DNA of 27,611 nucleotides from Plakobranchus ocellatus (lineage: Eukaryota > Mollusca > Gastropoda > Plakobranchidae). The position numbers and the translations under genes were made by a program. The DNA is taken from NCBI GenBank assembly GCA_019648995.1, contig BLXT01007308.1, positions 1,634,996 through 1,662,606 of the forward strand, read 5' to 3'. A model generated the notes under the pieces. The model ran no database searches, was not told where the DNA came from, and saw only the letters and a program-made list of their open reading frames with translations. Below, in pieces: positions 9,456-21,682 of the stretch (positions are counted from its first letter, which is position 1; each line of letters begins with the position of its first letter).

Positions 9456-9460
9456 CAAAT

Positions 9461-10005
9461 TCAGGATAAGACTTTATCTCGAAAATCGGTAGGCAAGGTC
9501 CATTGATTTTATAGATCATTATGGTACTCAAACCTAGCCTGATTTTTACCCTAGTTTGTACACAACAGATTCGAATCCCAAGTCTCGAGAGCCGCGAAGA
9601 AGTCATCTTTGCCACAAGTTTTTGTCCAATAGCACCGTACACAAATGTTCTAATGTACTGAAAGCGGAGCAGATATTTTATAGTCCTTTATCCCTTCTAA
9701 AGCTCTAGAAATTTCTTTACTTTTCTGATTACCTTTTTTTTTTAATTTTGTTTCTAAAGGTATTTGGTACTCGCCATAAATATTCAGAGCGAAGGTGAGT
9801 ATGATCAAATCGATTAAAAAAATACACGTTATATTATGGAAAGCTGAGACCCCGAACACACCCGAAACGAATTAGTAAATGATAACAATGATTGTTGCTT
9901 TTGACTATGGATCGATTTTTTTCTGTTAACTATTGTGATTTTTACTGGCGTTGTTAAGTAATTTAAGAATGACTGTAGTTTGGTTTGACACTTATTTCAT
10001 TCAAA

Positions 10006-10079
<74 letters not shown>

Positions 10080-12300
10080 TCCTTAACTTTTGTTGCTCAA
10101 TTCCTACAACAAAGAGAGCACAAAATGATGTCTGCTTTCGTTTTTGTGGCATCTGTGCAACTCAAACAGCCTTTCGAGCAGATGAAGGCCTTTTTTTTGG
10201 CATTTATGCGCTGTAGAGTTAAGCCTCAGGAAATTCTTTTTCCCTTTTTTGTGCATAAAACCTAATTTTAACGCATTTTTTGTGTAAGCTACTATGATTG
10301 ATTAGAAGAATGCCATTGCTATTTGTGTGAAGGGAAATCTGGTTGTAACTAGTTGCTGTGGCTCAATAATTGTAATTTATTTCTTATATATTGTGATTTT
10401 TAAATTTATAGTATTTCATTAATAGTATCTGAATGATTTTGTACAGAAGTTTTTTGCATAATTTCAATTGTTACCCCGTTTACGTACGATTTAGTCGAGC
10501 CTTAGTTTGAAAAAGTGGGTTGTCTGAAACGAAGACTATTTCGAATTTTGAAAGCGCATAATTTCTTTTGTTGTTGTTGTTTTTTTGGGAGGGGGGTCAC
10601 ATAAATTTTATATTCAGAAACTTTAGGCGGCGATTTGAAAAAAAACCAGTTCTTTCATTTCACATATTTATATGAGAGTTGATTGTCATTCTTTTGGGTT
10701 TGAAGAGACATCTTACACGTATCTTTTGATAGAGTTTATGACGATTTTGTATCCCTCAAATGAAAATTGTATATTTCTACAGCCTTCTCAGTGAAAGTCT
10801 TCTAAGGGGAAAGTCATGATGGCGGGCGCAAGGCTTACTTGACAGCATGTCCTTCACCTTCGACTCTAGTCAGATGTAATGTAGTGTTGAAACACTGAGT
10901 CTTTTTTTTTTTTACAGTGCTTAATCTGGGGCAAGTTTGTTCATATTTCTTGTTATCTTTGTACCACATTACCCGTTCACTGTCTTGTGATCTCAGGATT
11001 TTTAGCCCTCCGCGGGCCGTTCGCAAGCGAATAGAGCAAACCCCGTAAAGAAGGACGATTTTACAAAGCCTTGCTCCACCAACGCCTCAAGAGTCCATTC
11101 GGTTTTACTGTACCATAAAAAACAAACGATCATATCTTTTTAACACGAAGTCGGTATATATGGAATTACTATGCCAATTTCTCAGACAGTGCGCCGTTGA
11201 AACACTAGTCTTGATATGTTTTCATTAGAATGAGGACAAAATAAATTTGAAAAATAAGCCAGGTGGAACATATTTCATGAAGCTTTGTTTCCGGAAGCCT
11301 ATGGTAAATATTAGCTTAAAGGTCTCCAAAAGATTGTAATCTGCAGATCAAAGCATGAAACTGTTTTTTAACAAAGCAGTTCAATAAAAAATTATATATA
11401 AAGGATACAATTTTACCCTAAGGGCAAGCGTGCTTTGTGCCAGGGAAAAAGTAATACACTAATATTGTCAATAACTGTTATTTTACCAAAAAATCGCTTG
11501 GGAAGTTATGCACGGCTGAGATATTATGGAACGCTTAAACCACAACTCCATATTATAGTAATTCAGATTCAGAAGCCATAAAAAGCCCTAATCAATTGTA
11601 AATTCTTTTACCAATTGTTTTGTACTGTTTTACCAAAGCGCAACAAACTGACGCTTATTATAGATATTTTTTTACAATTCTGACTACATTAAATATAACA
11701 TTAATCATTATTATTTCAACTTTCGTGTCGATAATCTCGAAATCCAGATTTCAAGTTACTCTACGCTTGTGAAGTGTTGTGATAGATAAACAAAAAGCAT
11801 ACACGGGCAGTTATGATTTGAAAAGGAAACCCGTGTACTATTTTTTTTCAAAAGATATGCTAAAAATACTTTTCTAAATACAAAGTACAAATGAACCAAA
11901 TTTTGAACAGAATGATGGTTTTTGCAACTTTAGTGACATTCTATGCACAGATATATGGGCTATTAACAAAAGTCATAATAATTATTATTCTCTTGCTTGC
12001 AATGAGTGGGAAATATGAAAGAATGGGACACATTTGTAAAGAATGGATTATTTGATTGGCAATTGATTTTACACTTGATTGTAGTATAAACTATTGTCCT
12101 AATACACAATTTTATGGAACTTTGTTCATCTTATTTATTTATTGCTTTATTGAAAACAAATACATTGAGCGAAAATAAAAAAACAAAAACAAAAAATTTG
12201 AAGGTTGTCGTTAATTTCTTTAAGGATTATGACGTTTTGTGATCCGTGAGAAGGAGTAGAATGGCTGAGAAATTTGGAAAAATTAGGGGTTTGAGCGGAA
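9461..12300. other. Non-coding, AT-rich
   Basis: Apart from an ATT repeat there is no gene or recognised repeat. A small GC-richer patch near 10990-11100 contains TCCGCGGGCC and, on the - strand, AATCCTGAGATCAC. That resembles the CCTGAGATCA block of the SINE-A body, but the match is too short to call. Confidence 0.5.
10007..10077. repeat. (ATT)n microsatellite
   Basis: About 71 bp of perfect trinucleotide repeat. It produces an artefactual poly-Tyr frame. Confidence 0.95.
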
Positions 12301-12310
12301 AGAATAGAGG

Positions 12311-12343
12311 TTTTTTTTTGGGGGGGGGGGGGGNNNNNNNNNN
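12311..12343. other. T-run, G-run and 10-N assembly gap
   Basis: Nine T and fourteen G (12320-12333) run directly into ten N (12334-12343), followed by GA repeats. The G-run may be a real homopolymer or a sequencing artefact at a contig edge. Confidence 0.85.
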
Positions 12344-13269
12344 AGAGAGACAGACAGAGAAAGGAAAGAGAGGAAGAGAGAGAGAGAGAGATGTATTTGT
12401 GTGTGTATGTAAAGATACGAGTGTGAATCTGCACCGAACAAGAGTGATAACGAAAGTAGGAGCCAGGTGACTGAAGGAGAGAATAGTTGATGAGAAGCAG
12501 CAGTGGAACATTTTTAGGTAATACATCTTAGCTTTGTGTTATCTTTCTCATCCTTTTACTATTGTAGTCCTTCGGTTGCCCTCGGCCGGCATTCTCAAAA
12601 TTGTGACATCGATATGGGACAGGAAGTTCTCTCGTTGCCTTGATTGATGATGGATGAGCTTGACAAGCTCGCGCGCAAGTCCCTGATTGCATTCCATGCA
12701 CGGTTAGCCATGGCACGTAGGTATTGGAACGCATGCGCATTCCACTTGTCGGAAGTGTGCCGCTGAAGACAGTATCGGGGTCATAAGGTACACGTATGGA
12801 CGTGTATGATTACAACCATCTCTGCGTGTAGCTTAAGTGTAGCAGTCTACTCTTACGGCGTCTAATTTTTTGTGCAATGTGTGCCTGCATCAGAATATTT
12901 ATTTGATCTTTTTTCTCTCCTTTCCTTTCACCTTCCACTTTCTACCCCCCTCCCCTCTCTCTCTCTCTCTATCTCTCTATCTCTCTCTTCCCGTTTCCGC
13001 CCTCTCTCTCTCTTCACGCTTCCGCTTTCATCTCATTTTATTTGAGAGAGAATAAAAGCAAAAAGGGGGAGAAAATATAAAAATAATAATTATATCTTAA
13101 AAACAAAAATTAAGACCTAAATTTAATGCGAGAAAGAATGAATGTTGCTTCTATAGAAAAATACAAGGAAGATCGAAAGGAGAAGTTGTTTTTTCAACAG
13201 TTATTATTCAAAAATATTCCTGCGTAACAGTTTTTAGCGAGAAAATGCACTTAAAGAGCTTCTTTTAAA
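12344..13269. other. Non-coding with a GC-richer patch and CT repeats
   Basis: GA repeats at 12344-12390, a GC-richer patch at 12545-12790 (see findings), and CT repeats at about 12950-13015. No gene recognised. Confidence 0.5.
12950..13015. repeat. CT-rich microsatellite
   Basis: CTCT units with TATC interruptions. Confidence 0.9.
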
Positions 13270-15240
13270 CACATTCATTGTTTAATAATCACAAAGAAGT
13301 AAAATGGAAAGGGGAAGGTTCCATAAAACTGGGCAGTAAAACACCGATTTATTTAGGGGAAACACACATGGAAGAGTATGCAAGAGACGTTGGAATATTA
13401 CATGATGAAGTAACAACACTCTTTGGAGCTGGTTTCCATTTCAAGCAGAGCAGTGGTAGTCACAAGTAAGTCCACCAACGTATGATTGTGGTGCTAAATC
13501 AACGATTTTACCATAAAAAATACTTGATATAAATACCAGCCTTGACTGTTGTGAACATGGAAGAGCCCAGGTGATTGCGTAGAAACAAAGCAGACTATTC
13601 GTATGAAAAAAATTATTCCGAAACTCCATCAAAGCATTCAAATCACTCCCGGCAGCCGACTGTAATTCAAACTACATTCCAGCGATGTGTAAGTTTGAAA
13701 TTAAGAAAATCAAAAAGACAAAGAACAATGTACCTAATAAAATCGCTGTAGCTGAGCAAAACAAAGTGGTAATGATAAAGAACTGTAGACAGAAATGAAA
13801 AGAAAAACCATATTCGTCATAGAAGGAAACATTTCCATAAAGGCTACAAAAGAGCACAGAAAACGGATGAATAAAGAAATACTAGGTTTGATAACAGAAA
13901 TGCGAAGTCAATAAATGAAGAAGCCAAATACAAAGATCTAAAGACAATTAATGATCAAGATAAAAATGTTATGAGTAAAAGAAGAACGAGTCGATCAACA
14001 TCGTTAGCACATAGAGTAAAACCAAAATATAGACAATAGATTTATTCAAGCTTACAGGGCCAATTATCCCGTAACACTAGGAGGTTAAAACAGCAATAAA
14101 GAAAATAAAATGGAAAAGCCATAAGACGAATTGAAATTGATAAAATATCAATACGAATAATTTTAGCCATAGCTAATTTAGGAATAAATCGGACAAAAAA
14201 AAACAAAACAACTCCTAAATGCAATAATATATGAAGTGAGGAAATGGAAGAAAAAAAACCTTTGTAAATTTGCTTTTTATAGAAATTTAGAATACCTAAA
14301 ACAATAAGGTCAAGAGAATGTGAACTCCATAGGATGATCAGTTTTTGGGGCATTTCACAAGAATCATGTTGCGTGTTTTGATACACAGAATGCGCGAGAG
14401 CTTAAGACCAGAAATAAACACTATCCACAAAACAATAGCTTCATACATGATAAAGGAACAGAAACGTCGCAATATTCCCTTTGTCAATGCTCATGAAAAG
14501 ATGTATAGACAATGCAAAAAGACCTCCGTCTATGCTTCAAAGATTATACTTAGGCCTTTGAAAAAGTAACACATTTAAGTTGCTTCACATGTTAGAAAAA
14601 CTAGACATTGATGGGAAACGTCTGAGAGTTATTAGAAATCTTTACTGGGATCAAACTACAACTGTAATTTGTAAGAGTTGAAGGAGAACAGTGCTTTCAA
14701 ATCAATCAATCTAAAGAGGTGAGAGGCAAGGGTGTGTAATGGCTGCTGCTCTTTATAACTTATATAGGGAATTTATTTCAAGGAATATAGAGGATATTTC
14801 AGGCTTAAAATTTAATGTAGTCATGGGAAAAAAATCTTAATAATCTCAGGAATGCAAATGATACAAATTTAATAGCAGAGAGTAACTTCAAAAACTTGTA
14901 AATACTTTCGTTTTAGTGAGTCGAAGATGGGGCATGTCTGTTAACGTGAAAAAAAAAAATTAAAAAAATAAAACGGAATACAGGGTCATCTCAAGAATCC
15001 TCAGACACCAAATATAATCTCGTAAGCATTATAGGAGAACAAATAAAACACGTTACCAAATTCAATTATTTTTGCTACTTGATTGCATCAGAACTGATAG
15101 AAATGCACAAGTAGTAATGTAATATATTGTACATAAGCAATAAAAAGAAAAGGTCATGGCTAAAAATACATTCCAAAAAATGAAACAGATACTGACAAAA
15201 TTAATAGGAACATAAGTATGGACACTTCGATACGCAGATG
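13270..15240 (+). mobile_element. Non-LTR retrotransposon (LINE) fragment, endonuclease to reverse transcriptase, degenerate
   Basis: The family resembles the RTE/CR1-like endonuclease-reverse transcriptases common in invertebrates. The clade is not settled from this copy. Blocks in order: an endonuclease-like start (EVKWKGEGSIKLGS, then YARDVGILH) at 13299-13410; KFEIKKIKKTKN near 13690; RT finger sequence FTRIMLRVLIHRMRESLRPE at about 14353-14410; LEKLDIDGKRLRVIRNLYWD around 14595-14655; RQGCVMAAALYNLYREF around 14725-14775; and a catalytic box at 14851-14862 that reads NAND where YADD or FADD is expected. After that come NVKK and a match to the connection region up to about 15240. Many stops and frame changes are spread through it, so it is long dead. 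It is 5'-truncated, and no tail or target duplication was identified. Confidence 0.85.
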
Positions 15241-15978
15241 GTATTGATTATTGCTGTGAACGCCACTGAGGAAATTTTTCAGGAGACTAAAAAAGCTGTC
15301 GCATTGCGACAATCCATAACCAATTCTCTTCTGTGTCGCAGTGAAACTGTTTCTCTACAAAAAAAAGTGTTTATAGTCTTCACTGGTTTCTGAGCTAGAG
15401 GACATGCGGCACTTGTGGAGTTGCTAAAGGATTTTGATTACAACTGTTAGTGGAAAAGTCGTAATTGATTAGAGCCGTAAAGGCACTTACGGCTGCAGAA
15501 AAAACGATTTACACTAAATGCCAGAAAAATAGATGGATAGCTTTTGAGCACTTACGGCTTGAGGTAACAAATTTTAAAACCAAATAGAAGCATTTTTAGT
15601 TCGGCGTTTTTTTTAATGTGCATGTTTGTTTTTTCTTTTTTTTTTTTTTTCTTAGGTTTGTGGGAGAGGGGGGAGTGTGAGTTTAATTTGAAACAGGATT
15701 TGAATGTTTCTATGCATAATAATTTATAAAGAACGTTACAAACAAACAAGCGCATTTTCAAACCCTTAATAACAACAGTAACTGCCTTTGACTAGCACAG
15801 CACCGATAAAACAGATAGACCTTGCAGCAAAGTTTCTTGCTTAATTAAGCAGAGAAAGCGCAAACAGTTTTTCAATCGATTAATATGCATTTATGGAAAG
15901 CAGTAACAAGAGAAATCCAATCAATAAAAATATACATAATAAGTAAACTCTATGTCTGCCTGCCTCTACCTCCTCATG

Positions 15979-16026
<48 letters not shown>

Positions 16027-16619
16027 CCTCTCTCTCTATCTATCTCCTCTTCTCTGTTTTCCTCTCCTTCTCTCTTTTTTTCTCCCCTTTATCTCTCTCT
16101 CTTTATCTCTCACCTTCTCTACCTTCTTTTGTCTCCTTCTTCTCTTAATGTCTTCACTTTTTTTTCCTCTTCTTTTTTTTTCGTAACATCTACCGTTCTC
16201 TCCTCTCTGGCATTATCTTATCTTCCTTTCTCGCTCTTTTCTTTTCCTGTTTTTCTCTACCTTTGGCTCCTCCATGCTACTGATTTGACTTTGCGTAATT
16301 ATGTGAATAGGTGAGGAAAATTTTCCAAGCAATGCCTTACAATTATGATTGCAAAATGCACATGTTTGTACAAACTATAGTTCAACATAAAATCAGATCT
16401 CATTGACTTTTTGCTCATCAAGTGCAATGCACTCGTCAAGGGCAAGCTTCAATGCAAGTTCATTTATATAGTACTGAGTACATGTATCTCCGCGCTTGTT
16501 ATAAGTTTAGTTGGAGCCACCGGGCATCAGATTTAGATTCACTATAGTAAACAACATAATTGAATGTGGGTCTTCACGCACATTCTAATTCTTTTGAGCT
16601 TAAACCAATGAAATTCTTA
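15241..16619. other. Non-coding, between LINE fragments
   Basis: Contains a CT microsatellite. An unrecognised stretch at about 15290-15560 includes GCACTTACGGCT twice, starting near 15482 and 15548, about 66 bp apart. No gene seen. Confidence 0.5.
15976..16160. repeat. CT-rich microsatellite
   Basis: Perfect CT units at about 15983-16020, decaying into CT-rich sequence. Two Ser/Leu frames through it are artefacts. Confidence 0.9.
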
Positions 16620-17010
16620 TCCCTTGCTATGCATAATCATCTGGCGAACAACTCCAAAAACTTCTAGATACTGTAGTTTTAGAGAGCGAAAGAATAGGCC
16701 TGTCTTTGAATCTAAAGAAAACGGAATGTATGGTCATCTCAAAGAAATCCTTTAACTCCAAGTGCAATCTCGTTAGCAAAGGCGAACAAATCAAATAAGT
16801 TACAAAATTCAAATATTTAGGTTACCTGATAACATCAGATGGCAGATGCACACGTGAAGTAAGTAAAAGAATAGCTGTGGCCAAAGAAACATTTGAAAAA
16901 ATGAAACCAATATTGTCAAATAGAAAAATAAATAGCAATAACAACTTTATAAAGTTAACTGAGAATAGGTTTGAGTGGAGGAACATGATCGTCAATGTCT
17001 GTTTTTCATT
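16620..17010 (+). mobile_element. LINE fragment of the same family, thumb/connection region, internally deleted
   Basis: It reads SGEQLQKLLDTVVLESERIG and LSLNLKKTECMVISKKS, then KFKYLGYLITSDGR, and AKETFEKMKPILSNR, the region just after the RT catalytic box in this family. It then jumps to FIKLTENRFEWRNMI, which matches the far C-terminal end of the family as seen in the fragment at 23560. The segment encoding the conserved CESW-type region is absent. One in-frame stop follows GEQIK. It is better preserved than the copy at 13270. Confidence 0.85.
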
Positions 17011-19323
17011 ACGAGGAGGCTCTTGCCTCGATGCAATGTCGTGGATTTATCTTATCCTTACAAGTTTATTTTATATTAGAGTGAATTTCAATTTCATCCA
17101 CCTCTTTTTGATTGATGCTGATTAAGATTTCGGTTAAGTCAAATTTATTCCACATCCCCCAAATCAACATTTCTACATGCTGATTTTGATTTTGTCATTA
17201 ATTTTCAGGCTTCAGAATAAAGGAGAACCGTTTTTTTTTTTCATCTTTTATGAGTCTGATATCCATTAGTAGACGTGTATAATACCACGTGATTCGTCTT
17301 TTGCCTTTAAATCCTTTTGCAAGACTTTTAGCGGTGAGCAATATTATGCATAATTTTAGCCGCTGTTTTTGCTATTTTATGGTGTAGTGATTTTTTTTGA
17401 TAGAGCTTTTGACTTTTTTCACCAGAGGGTAGAGGACACTTCGGTGGTTTTATCTCAAAATTTAAATATCTTTAAACTTGTGCAAGTGGTCACCGACGCT
17501 TCAAACGTTTTTATTTTTATTATTTCCAAAAGCAGCTCGATAATGGTATCGATGCTCAAATCATTTGAGGAAATATGGATTCAATTCAGAATAAAAATAT
17601 TTACAGTAAGCAAAAATATGTTGATGACTTCTCTCCTGCGTATATGAGGTGTACATGGTATAAATTGTGTTCAAGTATACATATTTACATAAAACCTTGG
17701 AGTGCCTCTGTATCAGTAATGGCTTTCCGATCTCGAAAAACTGTTAGACTTTAGGATTAATTCTCATGTCAGGTCTAACCTCTCCTGAGTCGTCTGTTTT
17801 CTCAAGATGAGTAAAACATAGTGTCTCATTAATGTAGAGGGTATCAAGAAATAAGATTTTCAACTCTGTAATGCGCAGACGGTTTAATCAATTTAAAATT
17901 TCAGAGGGCCTTTTGCTCGTGAAATCTCGCGCTATTGAGTTAATTTCCAGTCTCTCAAGAGACCAGAAACGACAGAAATAAAATATCTCTATGAAATATT
18001 TTTAGTCATTGGAATTTGCCATCCTCCTTGCATCCTCCTTCCATCTTTCTCCCTTTAAATGATCTACCCTTTTCTACTTCAATAATCTTGGTCAAAATGT
18101 CTCAGGCGCTTTATAACTTTGAATACTCAGGTGTTCAAGTCATGCTGTCGCCTCTGGCTCATACGTGGTGTCTCTAGAAGATAAAGGCAAGGAAACTATG
18201 GCGCTACGTAACTGGATGTAATGAATGATAAGTTCTCTAGTTCTTTATTACATCCAGGTATTGCAACACTAATGGGACAGCGTCGTCCAAGTGTGAGCCC
18301 TAAGTGATCTGGTGGACAATGTTTTGTTTGCAAGCTGATCCCAAGTTTGCTTGTCTTTTTTTGCCAAAGGAAGAGTGTAGATACCACTCTTGAGTCTGAG
18401 CACGCAATATGATTTTACAAATTAATTTTAATATGGCTCGTCTTGGATAAGAGATTCATATATATTACCCAGCCCTTTATTTGTTATTGGGCTGATCCGG
18501 TCCATTGTCTTCAGACGCAAAGTGTTTCCACATGAGTTGCCTCTCTACTAAGTTTGAAGACATTCAATGTCACACACTGGAATGTCATGAGGAGTGCACG
18601 GTTATGGTTTTTATCTAACTCTTCAGACAACATGCTGAGGCAGGTAAATGTTAGCAGCTTTTTCTTTAGGCCCATTACGTTAACTGAGGTGAGCTTTTGA
18701 TCAACTAATTTTTATGATATCACAAAAGATGCAACCATAACTGGTAAGCGAATTGCCAATGTTGTATTCCTTTCTGCAGACACTATTCCACAGGCGTCTT
18801 GTAACTTAGAGAAAATATAAAAACAGTTCTGTCACTCTTCCTTACAATATCACTCTGAATATGGAACCTATTCAAAAGATAAGAAAGTTCCCTGTCCATC
18901 CATGGCCAACGTGTACTTATAATGCTAGACATGTATCCTATGCAATTCCCCAAGATTACGGGTGAGAGGAAGCATGTCACACAATATGGCCATATAATGA
19001 GAAGTAATTCTATAAAATCATATCAACCATGCACTGTAATATCACAAATTATAAATTTAGCGCAGCAAAGGCAACATCGTAACAATTCAAATTATTTTTC
19101 AAAAGCTGTCTTTAATCGCACCCTGATTCTTTTGGTACCCGTGCTATTCATGTAAAAGAGAAGAGTAAACTGGCCACATCATAAAGACCACATCATGAGG
19201 TGCAGCATCTTAAAGCTATGCCTTTTGATATAGCAAACGAAATGTTCAAATTTAAATTCGACTTATAAAACAATAAGCGCCAAAGTCATGTGCATAGTCA
19301 CAGGCAAATGAAACCACTACATA
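17011..19323. other. Non-coding, AT-rich
   Basis: No gene recognised. The open frame at 17369-17647 has no known domain. An 11-bp inverted repeat lies at 18212-18257. The stretch 18480-19160 is less AT-biased and may be an old decayed element, but I could not place it. Confidence 0.45.
18212..18257. repeat. Perfect 11-bp inverted repeat with 24-nt spacer
   Basis: CTGGATGTAAT at 18212-18222 and ATTACATCCAG at 18247-18257. Confidence 0.8.
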
Positions 19324-19327
19324 CATA

Positions 19328-19383
19328 GTGGACCGGACCCAGACTTTGCCGTGTGCAACATGGCCGTGCCTCGCCCGTCCGGG
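19328..19383 (+). repeat. Left terminal inverted repeat of the Harbinger element
   Basis: Starts GTGGACCGGACC, contains AACATGGCCGTG and CTCGC, and ends near GTCCGGG. It pairs, with small gaps, with the reverse complement of the right end. Confidence 0.75.
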
Positions 19384-19722
19384 AGGAAAAATCCTGCCCA
19401 GGCCAATCCCTTTTGAAGATCACTGCGACGGTTCCAGGCGTGCATACCCGTGTGTTTACAACTGTGTTTGCTCCGGTTGTGGAAGCCAAGTTTTTCTTGG
19501 TATTTTGGTCAAGGGACTGAACTCCTATCTCAAGCTTGAACACCTGTGTCCTTTTTCTTAAACATGGCCTCGAAAAACTCATCTCTTCTGTGAGGGCCAG
19601 ATCATTTATTTGCACCAAGAGTGATAAAAATCATGCAAATAGAGACATGCTCTCCGTTGCCTGTGAAAACAGCACGAGAAGTGGGAGGAAATAATAACTT
19701 CTTTTTTAAAAAATCAGCACAA

Positions 19723-19757
19723 GCTCTCTCTCTCTCTCTCTTTCTTTCTCCCTCTCT

Positions 19758-19793
<36 letters not shown>

Positions 19794-19800
19794 CTCTCTT
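19723..19800. repeat. CT microsatellite inside the Harbinger element
   Basis: Lies in the MADF intron, just after exon 1. Interrupted CT units. Confidence 0.9.
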
Positions 19801-21436
19801 CCTTTCTTAAATGAATGATTTAATGATTTTAAAAAGTTACATAAATTAAATTACTTTTGTTGGCGACGTTTTACTGTGATTGACAACATCACCATCCCTT
19901 CCCCACTCTTTTTTTTTAAAATATATATCCAGACTGGTTTATCATAAAGAAAATCCGTTTCTTCACTTTGTCCACCCGCTCTGAAGAGTGTGAATGTGTA
20001 TGTTTGTGTGCATGTATGTTGTATTCATGACATGATTATTAGGCAAGTTGTTTCTTTGTATTTTAGGAGGGCGAAATGAACTGTTGCAGTGAAATGAATT
20101 GAATTATTTTCACACGCTTGTGAACGAGCCAGTCTGCCAGGGAATCCCGCTTTACCATTGCCTCATTGATTCGGTGCCCAACCGTTGTCATGTGGAAGAC
20201 CTTCCCACTGTTGGATGTGGCTGTTATTCTGAATTAATTCTCTTCTGCATTCTGGTTCCTTGCTTTTGATGTGGTTGTATTAAACACAGACTGCTATCTG
20301 GGGCAAAATATGGCTCCACTTCTATTGGTTTTCTCATTATGCACCACATGCTGGCAATCACACCAAAAGTACATTCAACTTGCCTCCGCGCTCACGACAG
20401 CCTGTAATTGAAGATGCGTTTTTCATTGTTCAAGAATCGTTTTGGAAATGGCGTCATCAAGTGCGGCATGAGAGTAAATGCTTCATCACCAACAAACATG
20501 TATGGTAGCTCTATGCCTGTGTTTGGTATTTTGGCTGCTTTAGGAAAGTTCAATTTGTTTGTTTTTAACAATTTAAAAAAGAAGAATCTTGAAATATTCC
20601 TCCATTACAACTTCCAAAACCATCAACATCTATCATAAGAAATTTTCAAGTTGCATCCACAATTGCCACAAGCACAATTAAAAGGTGACTTTTATAATTG
20701 TAATATTGTGAACCAGAGTGAAAAGGAACCTTTAACTGCACATCTTCTTCGTCGATTGTCCATAGACACACAGGGAAATTTCACCTTTGAAAAATGTCTC
20801 CTGCCGTCTTTTTCCACATGTTCTCATCTGGAATAGGCAAGTGCAGTAGTTGAAGTTTCTCGAAAAGAACTTTGACAGTTGTCTTGATGATGAGCCTGAC
20901 TATTGACACGCCATGTCTGAAATGGAATAACAGGGATCTAAACAATTCTCCTGTTGCCAAGATTCCGAAAATAACAAAAGACTAGGGAGGAAAGGAGTAA
21001 TGAATTAAGCACACATATAAAAATATAGAAGACGAGTTATATGTATAGATAATTGTAACGAATCTTGTGGGACATAAATCATTGTTCTTAAATATATCTT
21101 GCTCTCACTGCTCTTCAACTGTATAAATTCAGTGACCGCGGCGGACTGCAAAAAGAGATGGGCTACCGTGCGAGACCACTTTCGCAAGAAGCACGGGGAA
21201 ATGACAATGACAATGTCTGGCCAAGCCGCAACGAAGAAACGCAAGTGGTATCTTTACGATTTTCTAACCTTTTTAGTACCATCATGTTACCAGAACCACA
21301 AGCGGCAATGGTCAGCAAAACGGCGAGAGCGCCGCATCATCCGGAGAAGAAAACGCAACAAAGAGTCCGATCTCTTTCATTCATTTTCTTCCTACCCCAA
21401 ATCTTCCAGCGAGAGTCTTCTCGCTATTCGCAAAAA

Positions 21437-21475
21437 ATAAATAAATAAATAAATTTAAAAAAAAAAAGAATAAAA
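21437..21475. repeat. AAAT repeat and A-run inside the MADF second exon region
   Basis: Five AAAT units then about eleven A. It sits between the MADF linker and the BESS motif, followed by CATCCATAG, so it could be a short intron or a later insertion. Confidence 0.7.
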
Positions 21476-21547
21476 CGCTTGTCTTTCATCCATAGGGAAT
21501 TTCTCCAGGCCCCCAAAGTACCAGAACAGGAAATTGGCCAGAATGAA

Positions 21548-21631
21548 TTTTTTTTCAAAAGTCTGTTGCGAGTCTTGAAAACCTTGAATCTAGTGCAGAT
21601 TTTAGAATTGCGTTCAGAGATCCAACACCTT
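21548..21631 (+). other. BESS protein-interaction motif in the MADF gene
   Basis: The frame starting at 21479 gives FFFKSLLRVLKTLN followed by QILELRSEIQHL. This fits the BESS pattern of a phenylalanine-led SLL-x-L segment followed by a basic second helix ending I-x-x-L. BESS motifs commonly follow MADF domains and mediate protein contacts. Confidence 0.6.
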
Positions 21632-21682
21632 CCTCTGTCCTCAGTGCAAATAACCCAATCAGGTACAGCAGCTTCTTTGGCA

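Larger units (their letters stand above)
8864..9460 (+). other. Probable BAMBI 3' UTR
   Basis: AT-rich non-coding sequence directly after the stop. It contains a canonical AATAAA at 9450-9455, the first I see downstream of the stop, which would give a 3' UTR of roughly 600 bases. Further AATAAA hexamers at 11240-11245 and 11383-11388 could serve longer isoforms. A Pumilio-type element TGTAAATA lies at 9198-9205. Transcript ends cannot be proven from sequence alone. Confidence 0.45.

Noticed and set aside
9951-10265. Open frame with a poly-Tyr run
   Set aside because: It is produced by the ATT repeat.
13672-14386. Minus-strand open frames in the LINE region
   Set aside because: They are antisense to the + strand LINE remains.
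18480-19160. Possible decayed element or LTR-type sequence
   Set aside because: Some protein-like words occur, but no family could be named and no terminal repeats were seen.
19298-19618. Minus-strand and plus-strand frames over the left end of the transposon
   Set aside because: They cross the terminal inverted repeat and have no family match. Only the short MADF segment after 19564 is supported.
21005-21244. Minus-strand frame across the MADF exon
   Set aside because: It is antisense to the recognisable MADF coding sequence and has no domain of its own.
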